A DNA stretch of 62,218 nucleotides. Source: Lachnospiraceae bacterium (lineage in GTDB: Bacteria; Bacillota_A; Clostridia; Lachnospirales; Lachnospiraceae). Every line of letters begins with the position of its first letter. The stretch's first letter is position 1. This document shows positions 26,667 through 34,914 of this stretch, piece by piece. Location of the stretch: NCBI GenBank assembly GCA_004556565.1, contig SFGN01000031.1, positions 1-62,218 of the forward strand, given 5' to 3'. The translations under genes were made by a program, and so were the position numbers. Under the pieces are notes generated by a model. The model saw only the letters and a list, made by a program, of their open reading frames with translations. It did not search any database and was not told the origin of the DNA.

Positions 26667-27581
26667 TTATTCTGTATTCTGAACAACCTCAAGAAGCTGC
26701 ATGATTGCGTCTTTTCCTGCAAGCCATGAGGTAAATGCAGTGGCGCTTCCTGATGCTGTCCCAAGTTCCAGTGCCCTGCCGTAATCTCTGCTCGTGAGAT
26801 ATCCGACCAGAAAGCCCGCCACCATAGAATCTCCTGCGCCAACCGAATTTACCACTGTACCTGTCGGAGGGCGCATCTTCTTCACTTCTCCGTTTTCCGC
26901 CACAAGTATCGCCCCGTCTCCCGCCATAGATACAAGCACATTGCGTGCTCCTTTTTCCTGCAGCTTTCTGGCATAGGTAACGATTTCCTCGTCTGTTTTC
27001 AGGACGACTCCAAACATTTCTCCCAGTTCATGGTTATTTGGCTTGATTAAAAACGGATGATATTTTAACACATTGAGCAAAAGATCCTTTGTGGCATCCA
27101 CGGAAATCATTACGCCTTTACCCTGCAAACGTTCCATGATCTGCTCGTACATATCGCCCGGCAGGGTATTCGGGATGCTTCCGGAAAGTGCCAGCACATC
27201 TCCTTCTCCCAGAACATCAAGTTTCTCATAAAGCTCCCGGATCTTCTCTCCGGGGATTGCAGGTCCCTGCCCGTTAATCTCAAATTCGTCATCTGACTTT
27301 ACTTTAACATTGATACGGGTCACACCCTCATCAAGCTGAATAAAATCCGTATCACAACCATATTTCTGAAGCATTTTTTCCATTGCTTCACCTGTAAAAC
27401 CCGCCTTAAATCCAAGAGCGCGGCTTTTCATCCCCAGGTTAGATACAATAACTGCCACATTATTACCTTTTCCTCCCGGATATACATTTTCACTACTTGT
27501 ACGGTTTACCGTATCCGGCTTGAAACGTTCCACCTGAACAACGTAATCCAGGGAAGGATTAAATGTTACTGTATAAATCAT
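26667..27581 (-). CDS. fruK: 1-phosphofructokinase (PfkB family)
   Basis: Phosphorylates fructose-1-phosphate, the product of the fructose PTS, to fructose-1,6-bisphosphate (304 aa). Signatures: TFNPSLDYVV at the N-terminus, GGKGNNVA (about 34-41), ALSGSIPN (about 126) and the catalytic GAGDSMVAGF (about 249-258, Asp base). Start ATG at 27581 follows GGAGGGCAAA; a GTG four codons upstream is less likely. Last gene of the fruA-rpiA-Gfo/Idh-fruK operon. Confidence 0.92.
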   Translation of the reverse strand: MIYTVTFNPSLDYVVQVERFKPDTVNRTSSENVYPGGKGNNVAVIVSNLGMKSRALGFKAGFTGEAMEKMLQKYGCDTDFIQLDEGVTRINVKVKSDDEFEINGQGPAIPGEKIRELYEKLDVLGEGDVLALSGSIPNTLPGDMYEQIMERLQGKGVMISVDATKDLLLNVLKYHPFLIKPNNHELGEMFGVVLKTDEEIVTYARKLQEKGARNVLVSMAGDGAILVAENGEVKKMRPPTGTVVNSVGAGDSMVAGFLVGYLTSRDYGRALELGTASGSATAFTSWLAGKDAIMQLLEVVQNTE

Positions 27582-27596
27582 TTTGCCCTCCACCTT

Positions 27597-28568
27597 CTAT
27601 TCAAAGGGGTAAACCATTCCCCACTGATTACGGATTGCCGATAATGTTTCCATTACATCACGGACAATCCTCAAATTATCCTTACCGCTGTGATTCCACA
27701 CATAATCCTGCATGTCCTGTACTTCGTACTGCAAAGCTTCCGCAGTCTTACCGGCCTCGATCACTTCTGTTCTTCCATCCTCAGTGTATGTGATGGTCGC
27801 CTTGTCAGCCCTCGGATAATTATTGATTTCAATAAAACCTTTTTCTCCTGCCACAACTCCACGCTTCGGCTGTTTTGCACGCATGGTCAGTGCCATGACT
27901 GCCATTTCTCCGTCCGGATTCTTTAAAAGGATTCCGCTTGTCTCATCCACGCCCGTCTCAAAGTAATTTGCCGTTGTCAGGACAACATCTGATTTGCTGC
28001 TCATAAAATATCTTGCAAAGGATGCGGCATATACTCCGATATCAAGCAGCGCACCTCCGGCAAGCTCTTTAGAGAAGAAACGATTTTTCACATCATATTC
28101 TTTGCAGCTTCCGAAATTGACCTGTACCATTTTCACTGCTCCGATTGCACCTTCTTCTATCATCTGTTTCAGTTTTTTGTACAGCGGCATATGAAGCAGG
28201 GTGGTGCCATCGCAGATCACCAGGCCTTTCTCTTCTGCAATCGCCACGCATTCCTCAAGCTGCCGTCTGTTGACGGTGATGGATTTCTCACAGAATACAT
28301 GCTTTCCTGCTTTCAAAGACTGCAGTATCTGCTGATAATGAAGGTTATGAGGTGTTGCAATATAAACAATGTCTATATTTTCGTCTGCAAGCATTTCATC
28401 CACACTTGCATAGGCCTTAGCCACGCCATATTTTTCTGCATAATCCTGTGCTTTTTTCATGCTGGTCCCGCAAACGGCATATATTTCTCCGTTGACTGCA
28501 TTCAGAGCTTCACCCATTTCCGTGGCAATCCATCCTGTCCCAAGGATTCCCCAATTCAATTTCTTCAT
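27597..28568 (-). CDS. Gfo/Idh/MocA-family oxidoreductase
   Basis: NAD(P)-dependent dehydrogenase (323 aa) with Rossmann start KLNWGILGTGWIATEM, family motif EKSITVN (about 95-101) and GGALLDIGVYAASFARY (about 168-184). Embedded between rpiA (27 bases) and fruK (15 bases), so it works in the same sugar pathway, perhaps oxidising a sugar or sugar derivative. It is a paralogue of the protein at 20999. Substrate unknown. Confidence 0.88.
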   Translation of the reverse strand: MKKLNWGILGTGWIATEMGEALNAVNGEIYAVCGTSMKKAQDYAEKYGVAKAYASVDEMLADENIDIVYIATPHNLHYQQILQSLKAGKHVFCEKSITVNRRQLEECVAIAEEKGLVICDGTTLLHMPLYKKLKQMIEEGAIGAVKMVQVNFGSCKEYDVKNRFFSKELAGGALLDIGVYAASFARYFMSSKSDVVLTTANYFETGVDETSGILLKNPDGEMAVMALTMRAKQPKRGVVAGEKGFIEINNYPRADKATITYTEDGRTEVIEAGKTAEALQYEVQDMQDYVWNHSGKDNLRIVRDVMETLSAIRNQWGMVYPFE

Positions 28569-28595
28569 CGTTTTCTTCCCTTTCCGTCACTCTGC

Positions 28596-29255
28596 TTACT
28601 TTTCTATTATATCAATACCATCTTTTTTCCCAATAATTGCCTTTGAAGCAATTCCGAAAAACAGAGAATGCTCTACAATTCCCGGAATACGATTCAGGCT
28701 GCAGGCCAGTTCCCCGATATCTTCCACATCTGAAAACTTTGCCTCAAAAAGATAATTTCCGTCATCACTGATCACAAGACCGGCTTTTTTATCTGCCTTC
28801 CTCTCCACGACAACCGCGCCCATATCTTCCAGGACTTTTTTCACATATGCTCTTGCAGACCGGATAACTTCTATTGTAACCGGATATGAAAAATCAAGTT
28901 TTTTCCTGATTTTCCCTTCATCAGCAAGCAGAACATACTCATCTGCCATAGATGCCGCGATCTTCTCTCTCGTGTGGATTCCGCCGCAGCTTTTTAGTGC
29001 ATTTAAATCCATATCCAACTCATCGCACCCGTCAAATGCAATATCAATGTGCTCCACCTGCTCCAGAGGCAGAACAGGGATATTATGTTCAAGGCACAGT
29101 GCCCGTGTATCCTCTGACGGAGTGACCGCCTGAATCCGTTTCTGCTCCTTCTCAATCCTCTTTATCAGGAGGGCGACAGTTGCGCCGCCCCCCAATCCTA
29201 CTGTCATTTCATCACTGATAAGCTCAAATGCTTTATCGGCACATTTCTGTTTCAT
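28596..29255 (-). CDS. rpiA: Ribose-5-phosphate isomerase A
   Basis: Interconverts ribose-5-phosphate and ribulose-5-phosphate (219 aa). Motifs: VGLGGGATVALLI (about 19-31), DGCDELDMDLNALKSCGGI (usual DGADE; about 94-112), with catalytic Asp/Glu and Lys; EKIAASMADEYVLLADEGK. Located between the PTS gene and a dehydrogenase gene, unusual company for a housekeeping pentose-phosphate enzyme, so it may serve a dedicated pentose or ketose route. Confidence 0.93.
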   Translation of the reverse strand: MKQKCADKAFELISDEMTVGLGGGATVALLIKRIEKEQKRIQAVTPSEDTRALCLEHNIPVLPLEQVEHIDIAFDGCDELDMDLNALKSCGGIHTREKIAASMADEYVLLADEGKIRKKLDFSYPVTIEVIRSARAYVKKVLEDMGAVVVERKADKKAGLVISDDGNYLFEAKFSDVEDIGELACSLNRIPGIVEHSLFFGIASKAIIGKKDGIDIIEK

Positions 29256-29281
29256 TATTTTTATCCTTTCTGCTGAAAACC

Positions 29282-31204
29282 TTAGTTTTCCTCATTTTCC
29301 TTCAGAGGTTTTTTCAGGATTGCAAGTATCAGGCATCCCACAACAGCTCCGATCAGAATAGAAAGTGCATACATTCCCGGATTACCGATTGTAGGAAGTA
29401 CGAAAATCCCGCCGTGCGGCGCACGGAGCGTACATCCGAAGAACATCGACAGCCCGCCTGCCACTGCAGATCCAACGATACATGATGGAATAACTCTCAG
29501 CGGGTCGCTTGCTGCATATGGAATTGCACCTTCGGAAATGAAGGACAGTCCCAGTAGATAATTTACCAGTCCGGACTCTCTCTCCTTCTTGGTGAAACGG
29601 TTCTTGAAAAATGTGGTACAAAGAGCGATTGCCAGCGGAGGAATCATACCTCCGGCCATAACTGCCGCCATGATCTCAAAATTTCCTTCCGCAAGCTGTG
29701 ATGTTGCAAATACATAAGATGTCTTGTTTACCGGGCCTCCCATATCCACAGACTGCATTCCCGCTACCACAATACCCAGCAGTACTTTGCTTGTTCCGCT
29801 CATGCTGTTCAGAACACCTGTCAGAGCATCATTTATCATTCCCATAAATGGATTAATCACTGTTGTAACTACTGAGCCGATCAGAATACCAAATACCGGA
29901 TAAATAATCATAGGACGGACACTGTTCAGTGACTGCGGGAATTTATCCGTTGCTTTTTTCAGTGCAAGCACTACATATCCTGCCGCAAAACCGGCAAACA
30001 ATGCGCCGAGGAAGCCTGCATTTACCGCACCGCCTGCCGGATTTAAGAATGTGCTTCCTGCTTTCGCCACCAGACCTGCAACGATACCGACAGCCAGACC
30101 GGGACGATCCGCAATGCTCATTGCTATGTAACCGGACAGTATTGGAAGCATCATGCCGAAGGAATATTCTCCGATTGTTTTGAAATAAGCTGCAATTGGT
30201 GTGTTTTTACCAAAGTTCGACGGATCAATGCTGTAATCGTCAAGCAAAAATGCAATAGCAATCAGGATACCGCCGCCGATTACGAACGGAAGCATATGTG
30301 ACACACCGTTCATCAGATCTTTGTAAATCTTGCGTCCGATGCCTTCTTTCTCTGTGCTTTCCTTCAGAGCGGCTGCTCCGTTGTGATGGTAAACAGAGAC
30401 TTTTCCGCTGACTGCTTCCTGAATCAGTTCTTCTGCTCTGTGAATTCCATCCGCAACCTTTGTAATAATAACCGGTTTTCCGTCAAATCTTGCAAGGTCA
30501 ACATTTTTATCAGCAGCAATGATAATACATTCGGCATTTTTAATTTCTTCAGAGGTAAGTACATTCTTTGCACCATCTGCCCCTTGTGTCTCAACTTTCA
30601 CCGGAATCCCAAGTGCTTTTCCTTTCGCTTCCAGACTCTCTGCCGCCATAAAAGTATGTGCGATTCCTGTAGGACATGCCGTGATTGCCAGCACTCTGTA
30701 CCCTTCTTTGGGAACATTCAGCGCAGCTGCTTTTTTCCTTCCGTCCAGCTCATCTTCCTTATTTTCAATGATCTGCAGGAATTCTTTTGTTGTCTTAGCC
30801 TTTAATAATGTGTTTTTGAATTCTGTGTCCATCAGCATCGTGGACAGCCTTGCAAGTGCATCCATATGGATATTGCCGCCGCCCTCAGGAGCTGCGATCA
30901 TAAACATCAGTTCAACAGGCTCATCATCCAGCGCCCCATAATCCACCCCGCCTTTGATCACCATTGCAGCAAGTCCTGCTCTCTTAACCGCCGCACATCT
31001 CGAATGCGGGATGGCAATCCCTTCTCCGATACCTGTCGTGCCTTCCTCTTCACGTGCGAGTACCCCCTGCTTGTATCCTTCTCTGTCATACAGGTTTCCT
31101 GCCCTGTTCATCAGACCTGTCATATAATCAATCGCCTCCATCTTAGAAGAAACGCTGACGTTCAGGTCAATTGCCTTTTCACTGAGTAACTCTCTGATTC
31201 TCAT
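29282..31204 (-). CDS. fruA: Fructose-type PTS permease, EIIA-EIIB-EIIC fusion
   Basis: 640-residue transporter-kinase. EIIA (1-150) with active His in AIPHSRC (about 66); EIIB (165-265) with phosphocysteine in VLAITACPTGIAHTFMAAE (about 176); EIIC (290-635) with about nine membrane helices, PFVIGGGILIAIAF and the substrate motif SEGAIPYAASDP (about 545). Imports and phosphorylates a ketose, probably fructose to fructose-1-phosphate. First gene of the operon, preceded by a strong promoter with CGCG palindromes and followed by rpiA. Confidence 0.93.
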   Translation of the reverse strand: MRIRELLSEKAIDLNVSVSSKMEAIDYMTGLMNRAGNLYDREGYKQGVLAREEEGTTGIGEGIAIPHSRCAAVKRAGLAAMVIKGGVDYGALDDEPVELMFMIAAPEGGGNIHMDALARLSTMLMDTEFKNTLLKAKTTKEFLQIIENKEDELDGRKKAAALNVPKEGYRVLAITACPTGIAHTFMAAESLEAKGKALGIPVKVETQGADGAKNVLTSEEIKNAECIIIAADKNVDLARFDGKPVIITKVADGIHRAEELIQEAVSGKVSVYHHNGAAALKESTEKEGIGRKIYKDLMNGVSHMLPFVIGGGILIAIAFLLDDYSIDPSNFGKNTPIAAYFKTIGEYSFGMMLPILSGYIAMSIADRPGLAVGIVAGLVAKAGSTFLNPAGGAVNAGFLGALFAGFAAGYVVLALKKATDKFPQSLNSVRPMIIYPVFGILIGSVVTTVINPFMGMINDALTGVLNSMSGTSKVLLGIVVAGMQSVDMGGPVNKTSYVFATSQLAEGNFEIMAAVMAGGMIPPLAIALCTTFFKNRFTKKERESGLVNYLLGLSFISEGAIPYAASDPLRVIPSCIVGSAVAGGLSMFFGCTLRAPHGGIFVLPTIGNPGMYALSILIGAVVGCLILAILKKPLKENEEN

Positions 31205-31265
31205 CTCAAACCCTCCCTGGAATGTCCCATTTTTTTCTTCGTGTAAATTATTTCTCTGTCTCCTT

Positions 31266-31341
31266 AATATCGCGATATTTGTTTTCGCGCTTTTAGTATA
31301 TCCACGTAATTTATTTTTGTCAATATTATTTTTCGCGAAAA
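31266..31341 (-). promoter_or_regulatory. fruA promoter with CGCG operators
   Basis: TTGACA (31318-31323), 17 bases, TATACT (31295-31300). Perfect palindromes TTTTCGCGAAAA (31330-31341) and AATATCGCGATATT (31266-31279) flank the promoter, with a half-like TTTTCGCGC (31282-31290) between. Likely sites of the adjacent RpiR regulator. Confidence 0.75.
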
Positions 31342-31620
31342 TTATTTTTCCATATTTTCAACAATTTACACACTTAAAACACGGAAATCAAGAGGTGTTT
31401 TCAGTCATTTTTACCAACAAAAGAAAATATCACGTGAAAAAAAGGTTTCATAGAGGTAAAAAAATACTGCGCATATTTTTCATATGCACAGTATTCTTCA
31501 CACATCTTCTTTACTCTATTAATTATGCCAATTCAAAATTTATATCAATTCACGTTCAAAGCTCTCTCACACGTTATAATGCAGGTCTGGAATCTGCAAC
31601 GCATGCAAGATACCGGTCCC
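31342..31620. other. Intergenic region with a terminator for the RpiR gene
   Basis: No gene. It contains a hairpin at 31463-31495 (AATACTG-type arms, CATATG core) followed on the minus strand by TTTTTTT, ending rpiR-family transcription before the fruA promoter. Confidence 0.7.
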
Positions 31621-32472
31621 CTACAGCTTTTCATCTGCAATCAGCCCTTCACATTCACTCATCCGCTCATAACTGCGTTCCTGTCCGACTGTCAGGAAAA
31701 GATACAGAATTTCCATAACCGTCATCGCAGATACACGGGAGAAACAGAATTCATTGAGGAAAAGCTTTTCCCGGGTCGCCGTCTGGATATGATAATCCAC
31801 GTCAGATCCTATCGTGGAGCGCGGATTGTTCGTAATTCCGATGGTAGTAACTCCATTCTTTTTTGCAACACGTACCATTTTCGCCACCTGCCGGGATTCT
31901 CCTGAGTTTGAAATAGCGATAAGGACATCTCCAGGTTTCAATGACAGTGAAAACGTAAGCTGTGTCTCCCAGATAGTTCCGGCAACAGCCCGGATTCCAA
32001 TCTCATTCAGCTTAAATGCGCCGTCCAGCGCTACCGGTATCGTATTTCCCACTGCTACAAGCTGCACGGTTCCTGCATTTTGAATACAATCCAGAATCGT
32101 GTTTAACTGTTTTTCATCAATCAGGGAAACTGTCTGTCTAAGTTCCTCGATTTTATTTGCCAGAATATTCTGCAGGGACTGCCCGATGTCCTTCCGTGAA
32201 ATATCGTTAGATACCGGCATATCCGTATCATTTTCCACAATCTCTTTTGCCAGCCCGATTTTCAGATGATGAAAACCGTCAACCCCGCATTTTCTGCAGA
32301 AACGGGAAATTGTTGCAACGCTGGTTCCGCTTGCCTCCGCCAGATCCCCAATTGTCATATTGACCACTTCTTTATGGTTCTGCATGATATAGTTTGCTAT
32401 CTTTTTCTCCTGCTCAAAAAAGGTATCGTATAAGATATGAATTGTGTCCATAACCGACTGATGTTTTTCCAT
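31621..32472 (-). CDS. RpiR/MurR-family regulator (HTH + SIS)
   Basis: 283 residues: N-terminal RpiR HTH (about 1-75; MTIGDLAEASGTSVATISRFCRKCG holds the recognition helix) and a C-terminal SIS sugar-phosphate domain (about 125-260; VAVGNTIPVALDGAFKLNEIG, then DVLIAISNSGESRQVAKMV). Controls sugar operons through sugar-phosphate binding. Upstream of the fruA operon in the same direction but with its own terminator. Its 5' leader carries GCGCGAAAA (32485-32493), like the fruA operators, suggesting autoregulation. Confidence 0.9.
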   Translation of the reverse strand: MEKHQSVMDTIHILYDTFFEQEKKIANYIMQNHKEVVNMTIGDLAEASGTSVATISRFCRKCGVDGFHHLKIGLAKEIVENDTDMPVSNDISRKDIGQSLQNILANKIEELRQTVSLIDEKQLNTILDCIQNAGTVQLVAVGNTIPVALDGAFKLNEIGIRAVAGTIWETQLTFSLSLKPGDVLIAISNSGESRQVAKMVRVAKKNGVTTIGITNNPRSTIGSDVDYHIQTATREKLFLNEFCFSRVSAMTVMEILYLFLTVGQERSYERMSECEGLIADEKL

Positions 32473-32514
32473 GATGTCACCTCTGCGCGAAAAATATTTT
32501 CATATTCTATTATT

Positions 32515-32542
32515 ATGATACTCTATTCTGAGCAATTGTCAA
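32515..32542 (-). promoter_or_regulatory. Promoter of the RpiR gene
   Basis: TTGACA (32537-32542), 16 bases, TATCAT (32515-32520). Confidence 0.6.
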
Positions 32543-32618
32543 GCACCGGGTTATATTAGTATGATTCACCCTAAATAACACTATGTTTCGCTAGTCTGCT
32601 TTCCCGATAGCACAGTTG

Positions 32619-32655
32619 TAAAAGCCTCAGCGTAGCCCGCTACGCCTGCGTTTTT
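32619..32655. terminator. Terminator after the HTH-membrane protein gene
   Basis: AAAGCCTCAGCGTAGC and GCTACGCCTGCGTTTTT form a stem with two mismatches; works in both directions. Confidence 0.75.
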
Positions 32656-32656
32656 A

Positions 32657-33652
32657 CTAGTTCTTCCGCAGCATCGCCGCGATTCCGCAAACCGCCGCAT
32701 ACAGAACACCCGCACAGGGCCAGATTACCCAGCTTATATACCATTTTCCGGTAACAAAGCTATACCCCAGATATATCGCCGTAGCAGTGCACCAATAAAC
32801 AGTTGCAAGATTATTATTTCTTTTATTTTCCAGCTTTTTCTCTCGTGTGTAATCGCCCTCTTCCAGAAGTTTTTGATAACTTCCGTGGATCATACCGGAC
32901 CATACCATCAAAAAGACTCCACAGGAAATCATCATCAGAAGTATGGCTACACAATAAATGTAAATAATGTCAGGTGAACGGAATGCAGCCGCAATCATAA
33001 GGGGAACAACGCTGATAATACAGAGCGTCACGCCTGCCACAAGACATCCCTTAAATACCGGCTCAAAGTTTCCTTTTTTCGATTCCACGATTCCTGCAAT
33101 GCCATACTGGAGAGACAGCGCTTCCTTCTCCATATATTGATATTTCTCAAGCTTCATACCCTGCATGATAAATACAGCAACCGCCGCAGCCACGATCAGA
33201 AGAAGTATCGCCACGCCTATTCCTCCTGCCATGTCTTCTGTAATAGGGATGATCCGGTACTCGGCCATCCCGCCAAGAAGAATCAGCGGCACCGGGGATA
33301 TAATACATGCCATCACCCCAGCCGCAATCTTCCCTGCCGCCCGGCTGACCGTATCCATATAGGCGTTTGCTTCATCTAGTGTAACTGTCCTGGCCGCTTC
33401 ACGTCCCTCATCAAATACTTCGTCATATGCGACTGCCTTGCATGGTTCTTCATCCAGCTCGTCTTTTAACAGATAATCAGTACTTACTCCGAATATCTGA
33501 CTTAATTTGATGATTTTTTCCAAATCAGGAATCGATGCCGCGCTTTCCCATTTGGATACAGACTGGCGGGAAACATTAAGCTTTGCGGCCAGTTCCTCCT
33601 GAGACCATCCGTTCTGTTTTCTGAGCGTTGTAATTTTTTCTGCTAAGATCAT
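32657..33652 (-). CDS. XRE-family HTH protein with C-terminal membrane domain
   Basis: 331 residues. Residues 1-65 are a classic XRE helix-turn-helix (ITTLRKQNGWSQEELAAKLN, then VSRQSVSKWESAASIPDLEK), close to domains seen in many Firmicutes membrane-bound regulators. A linker is followed by about six hydrophobic segments in pairs (about 105-130, 140-165, 205-228, 232-255, 285-305, 308-328). Likely a membrane-anchored transcription factor; ligand and targets unknown. Ribosome binding site GGAGGGGC. Confidence 0.82.
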   Translation of the reverse strand: MILAEKITTLRKQNGWSQEELAAKLNVSRQSVSKWESAASIPDLEKIIKLSQIFGVSTDYLLKDELDEEPCKAVAYDEVFDEGREAARTVTLDEANAYMDTVSRAAGKIAAGVMACIISPVPLILLGGMAEYRIIPITEDMAGGIGVAILLLIVAAAVAVFIMQGMKLEKYQYMEKEALSLQYGIAGIVESKKGNFEPVFKGCLVAGVTLCIISVVPLMIAAAFRSPDIIYIYCVAILLMMISCGVFLMVWSGMIHGSYQKLLEEGDYTREKKLENKRNNNLATVYWCTATAIYLGYSFVTGKWYISWVIWPCAGVLYAAVCGIAAMLRKN

Positions 33653-33796
33653 AGTGCCCCTCCATTCAACTATAATTTAATGTACAATGCGGACATCCGG
33701 AATATTAATGAAAATTGCGTCCGCCGGTTTCTTTCCTCAGGATTAATCATTTCACCAGTACTGTGTTCCTTAAGGCTCTTTTATCATAACAGAAAT

Positions 33797-33841
33797 GCCG
33801 GTTGACATCTACCAAATATGCTTGGAAATCTGTCAACCGGC
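33797..33841. repeat. Perfect 11-bp-arm hairpin in the intergenic region
   Basis: GCCGGTTGACA and TGTCAACCGGC, 23 bases apart, with CCAA/TTGG inside. Lies downstream of the peptidase gene on the minus strand; T-run poor, so terminator or operator role is open. Confidence 0.5.
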
Positions 33842-33946
33842 GGTTGCAAATATGAAAAACAGCATTTATTATTATTAAAGACCTGTGAGGACTGTGGGAA
33901 ACAGAAACCTATGAAGCAATGGAAAAACTAAGGCATTTTCCCTTCT

Positions 33947-34869
33947 TCAAACCGGTAAGCTTTCCCTCACACACAGCGCCCCGTACCCCATCTGATTATT
34001 CGGCCACTGTTCAAATCCGGGCAGTTCCTTTGCGCCTCGTCGAAAGTATGCCTTCACCTTCTCCCCATACAGATAAGGATCATTTCCGTTCACGATGCCC
34101 CATTCCATAAGCAGTGCCGCACTTCCTGTAACAAACGGTGCAGCAAAGGAAGTTCCTGAGACCTCAGCGTATCCCCCTCCTGCCGCGGTTGTCGTTATAT
34201 TCACGCCCGGTGCGGCAATATCCGGCTTGATGTTGAGCATACCGGCCACAAGACGGGATGCCCCTCTTCCCGAAAAATCCGCATAAGTAAAGGTCAGGGC
34301 ATCATAAGCACCAACAGTAACCACTCTGGAGGCGGTCGAGGGAATCGTGATGGTAAGTGAAGATGACGGCAGCAAAAATGCCGTGCCCACATTTAGGGTG
34401 CTTTGTGACGGAAGCCACATCTGATATTCTCCGTTTTTAATCCGCCTCGGAGTCAGTACGATCCGCCATACACCGCTGTCGATATAGGATTGCCTCGGAA
34501 GGAAATCCAGATATATTTCTTGACGGACACTATAAGGGCTTGGTTCGCCGTAATACAGCAGGATTTCTGTTCCTCCCAGGGTGAAACGCTGCGGTCCAAG
34601 GATTTCCTGAATCGGCCCGACCCTGACACCGGACGGACTGATAATCGAAATATCAACCTCATCCGCATAAGATTTCCATATCTGAACATTGACTGTCGGT
34701 TCATTCATCTGTACACCAAGCTGTATTTCTTCCGTCCTGTTCTCCTGCATCCGCCCTGCAGTGTGCCCTGCGCTTGTACCTTCATTCCCGCTTCCGACAC
34801 AAATGACGCTTTTCCAGTAATTTGAAATATCATCCAGAAATCGCTCGATCAGGGATGTTCCGTCATGAG
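33947..34869 (-). pseudogene. S8 subtilisin-like peptidase, C-terminal half (gene split by insertion)
   Basis: C-terminal part of a Lachnospiraceae CspA/B/C-like S8 peptidase. Reading from the junction: HDGTSLIERFLDDISNYW, SVICVGSGNEGTSAGHTAGR, then the inserted beta (jelly-roll) segment, and the catalytic serine in VSGTSFAAPFVTGSAALL (about 60 residues before the end). The matching N-terminal half with Asp and His lies at 57117-57979. Joined through one TCATGAG core the two give an uninterrupted 1779-base frame (592 aa). No start codon belongs to this half; an internal ATG at 34750 is incidental. Confidence 0.92.
34863..34869. repeat. Left attachment core
   Basis: TCATGAG, identical to 57117-57123; the flanks on the peptidase side join to give the intact gene. 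Confidence 0.85.
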
Positions 34870-34914
34870 ATCATTATAACTAGAGGAAAGGTTCTGTAAA
34901 AAAATTTGCAGCCG

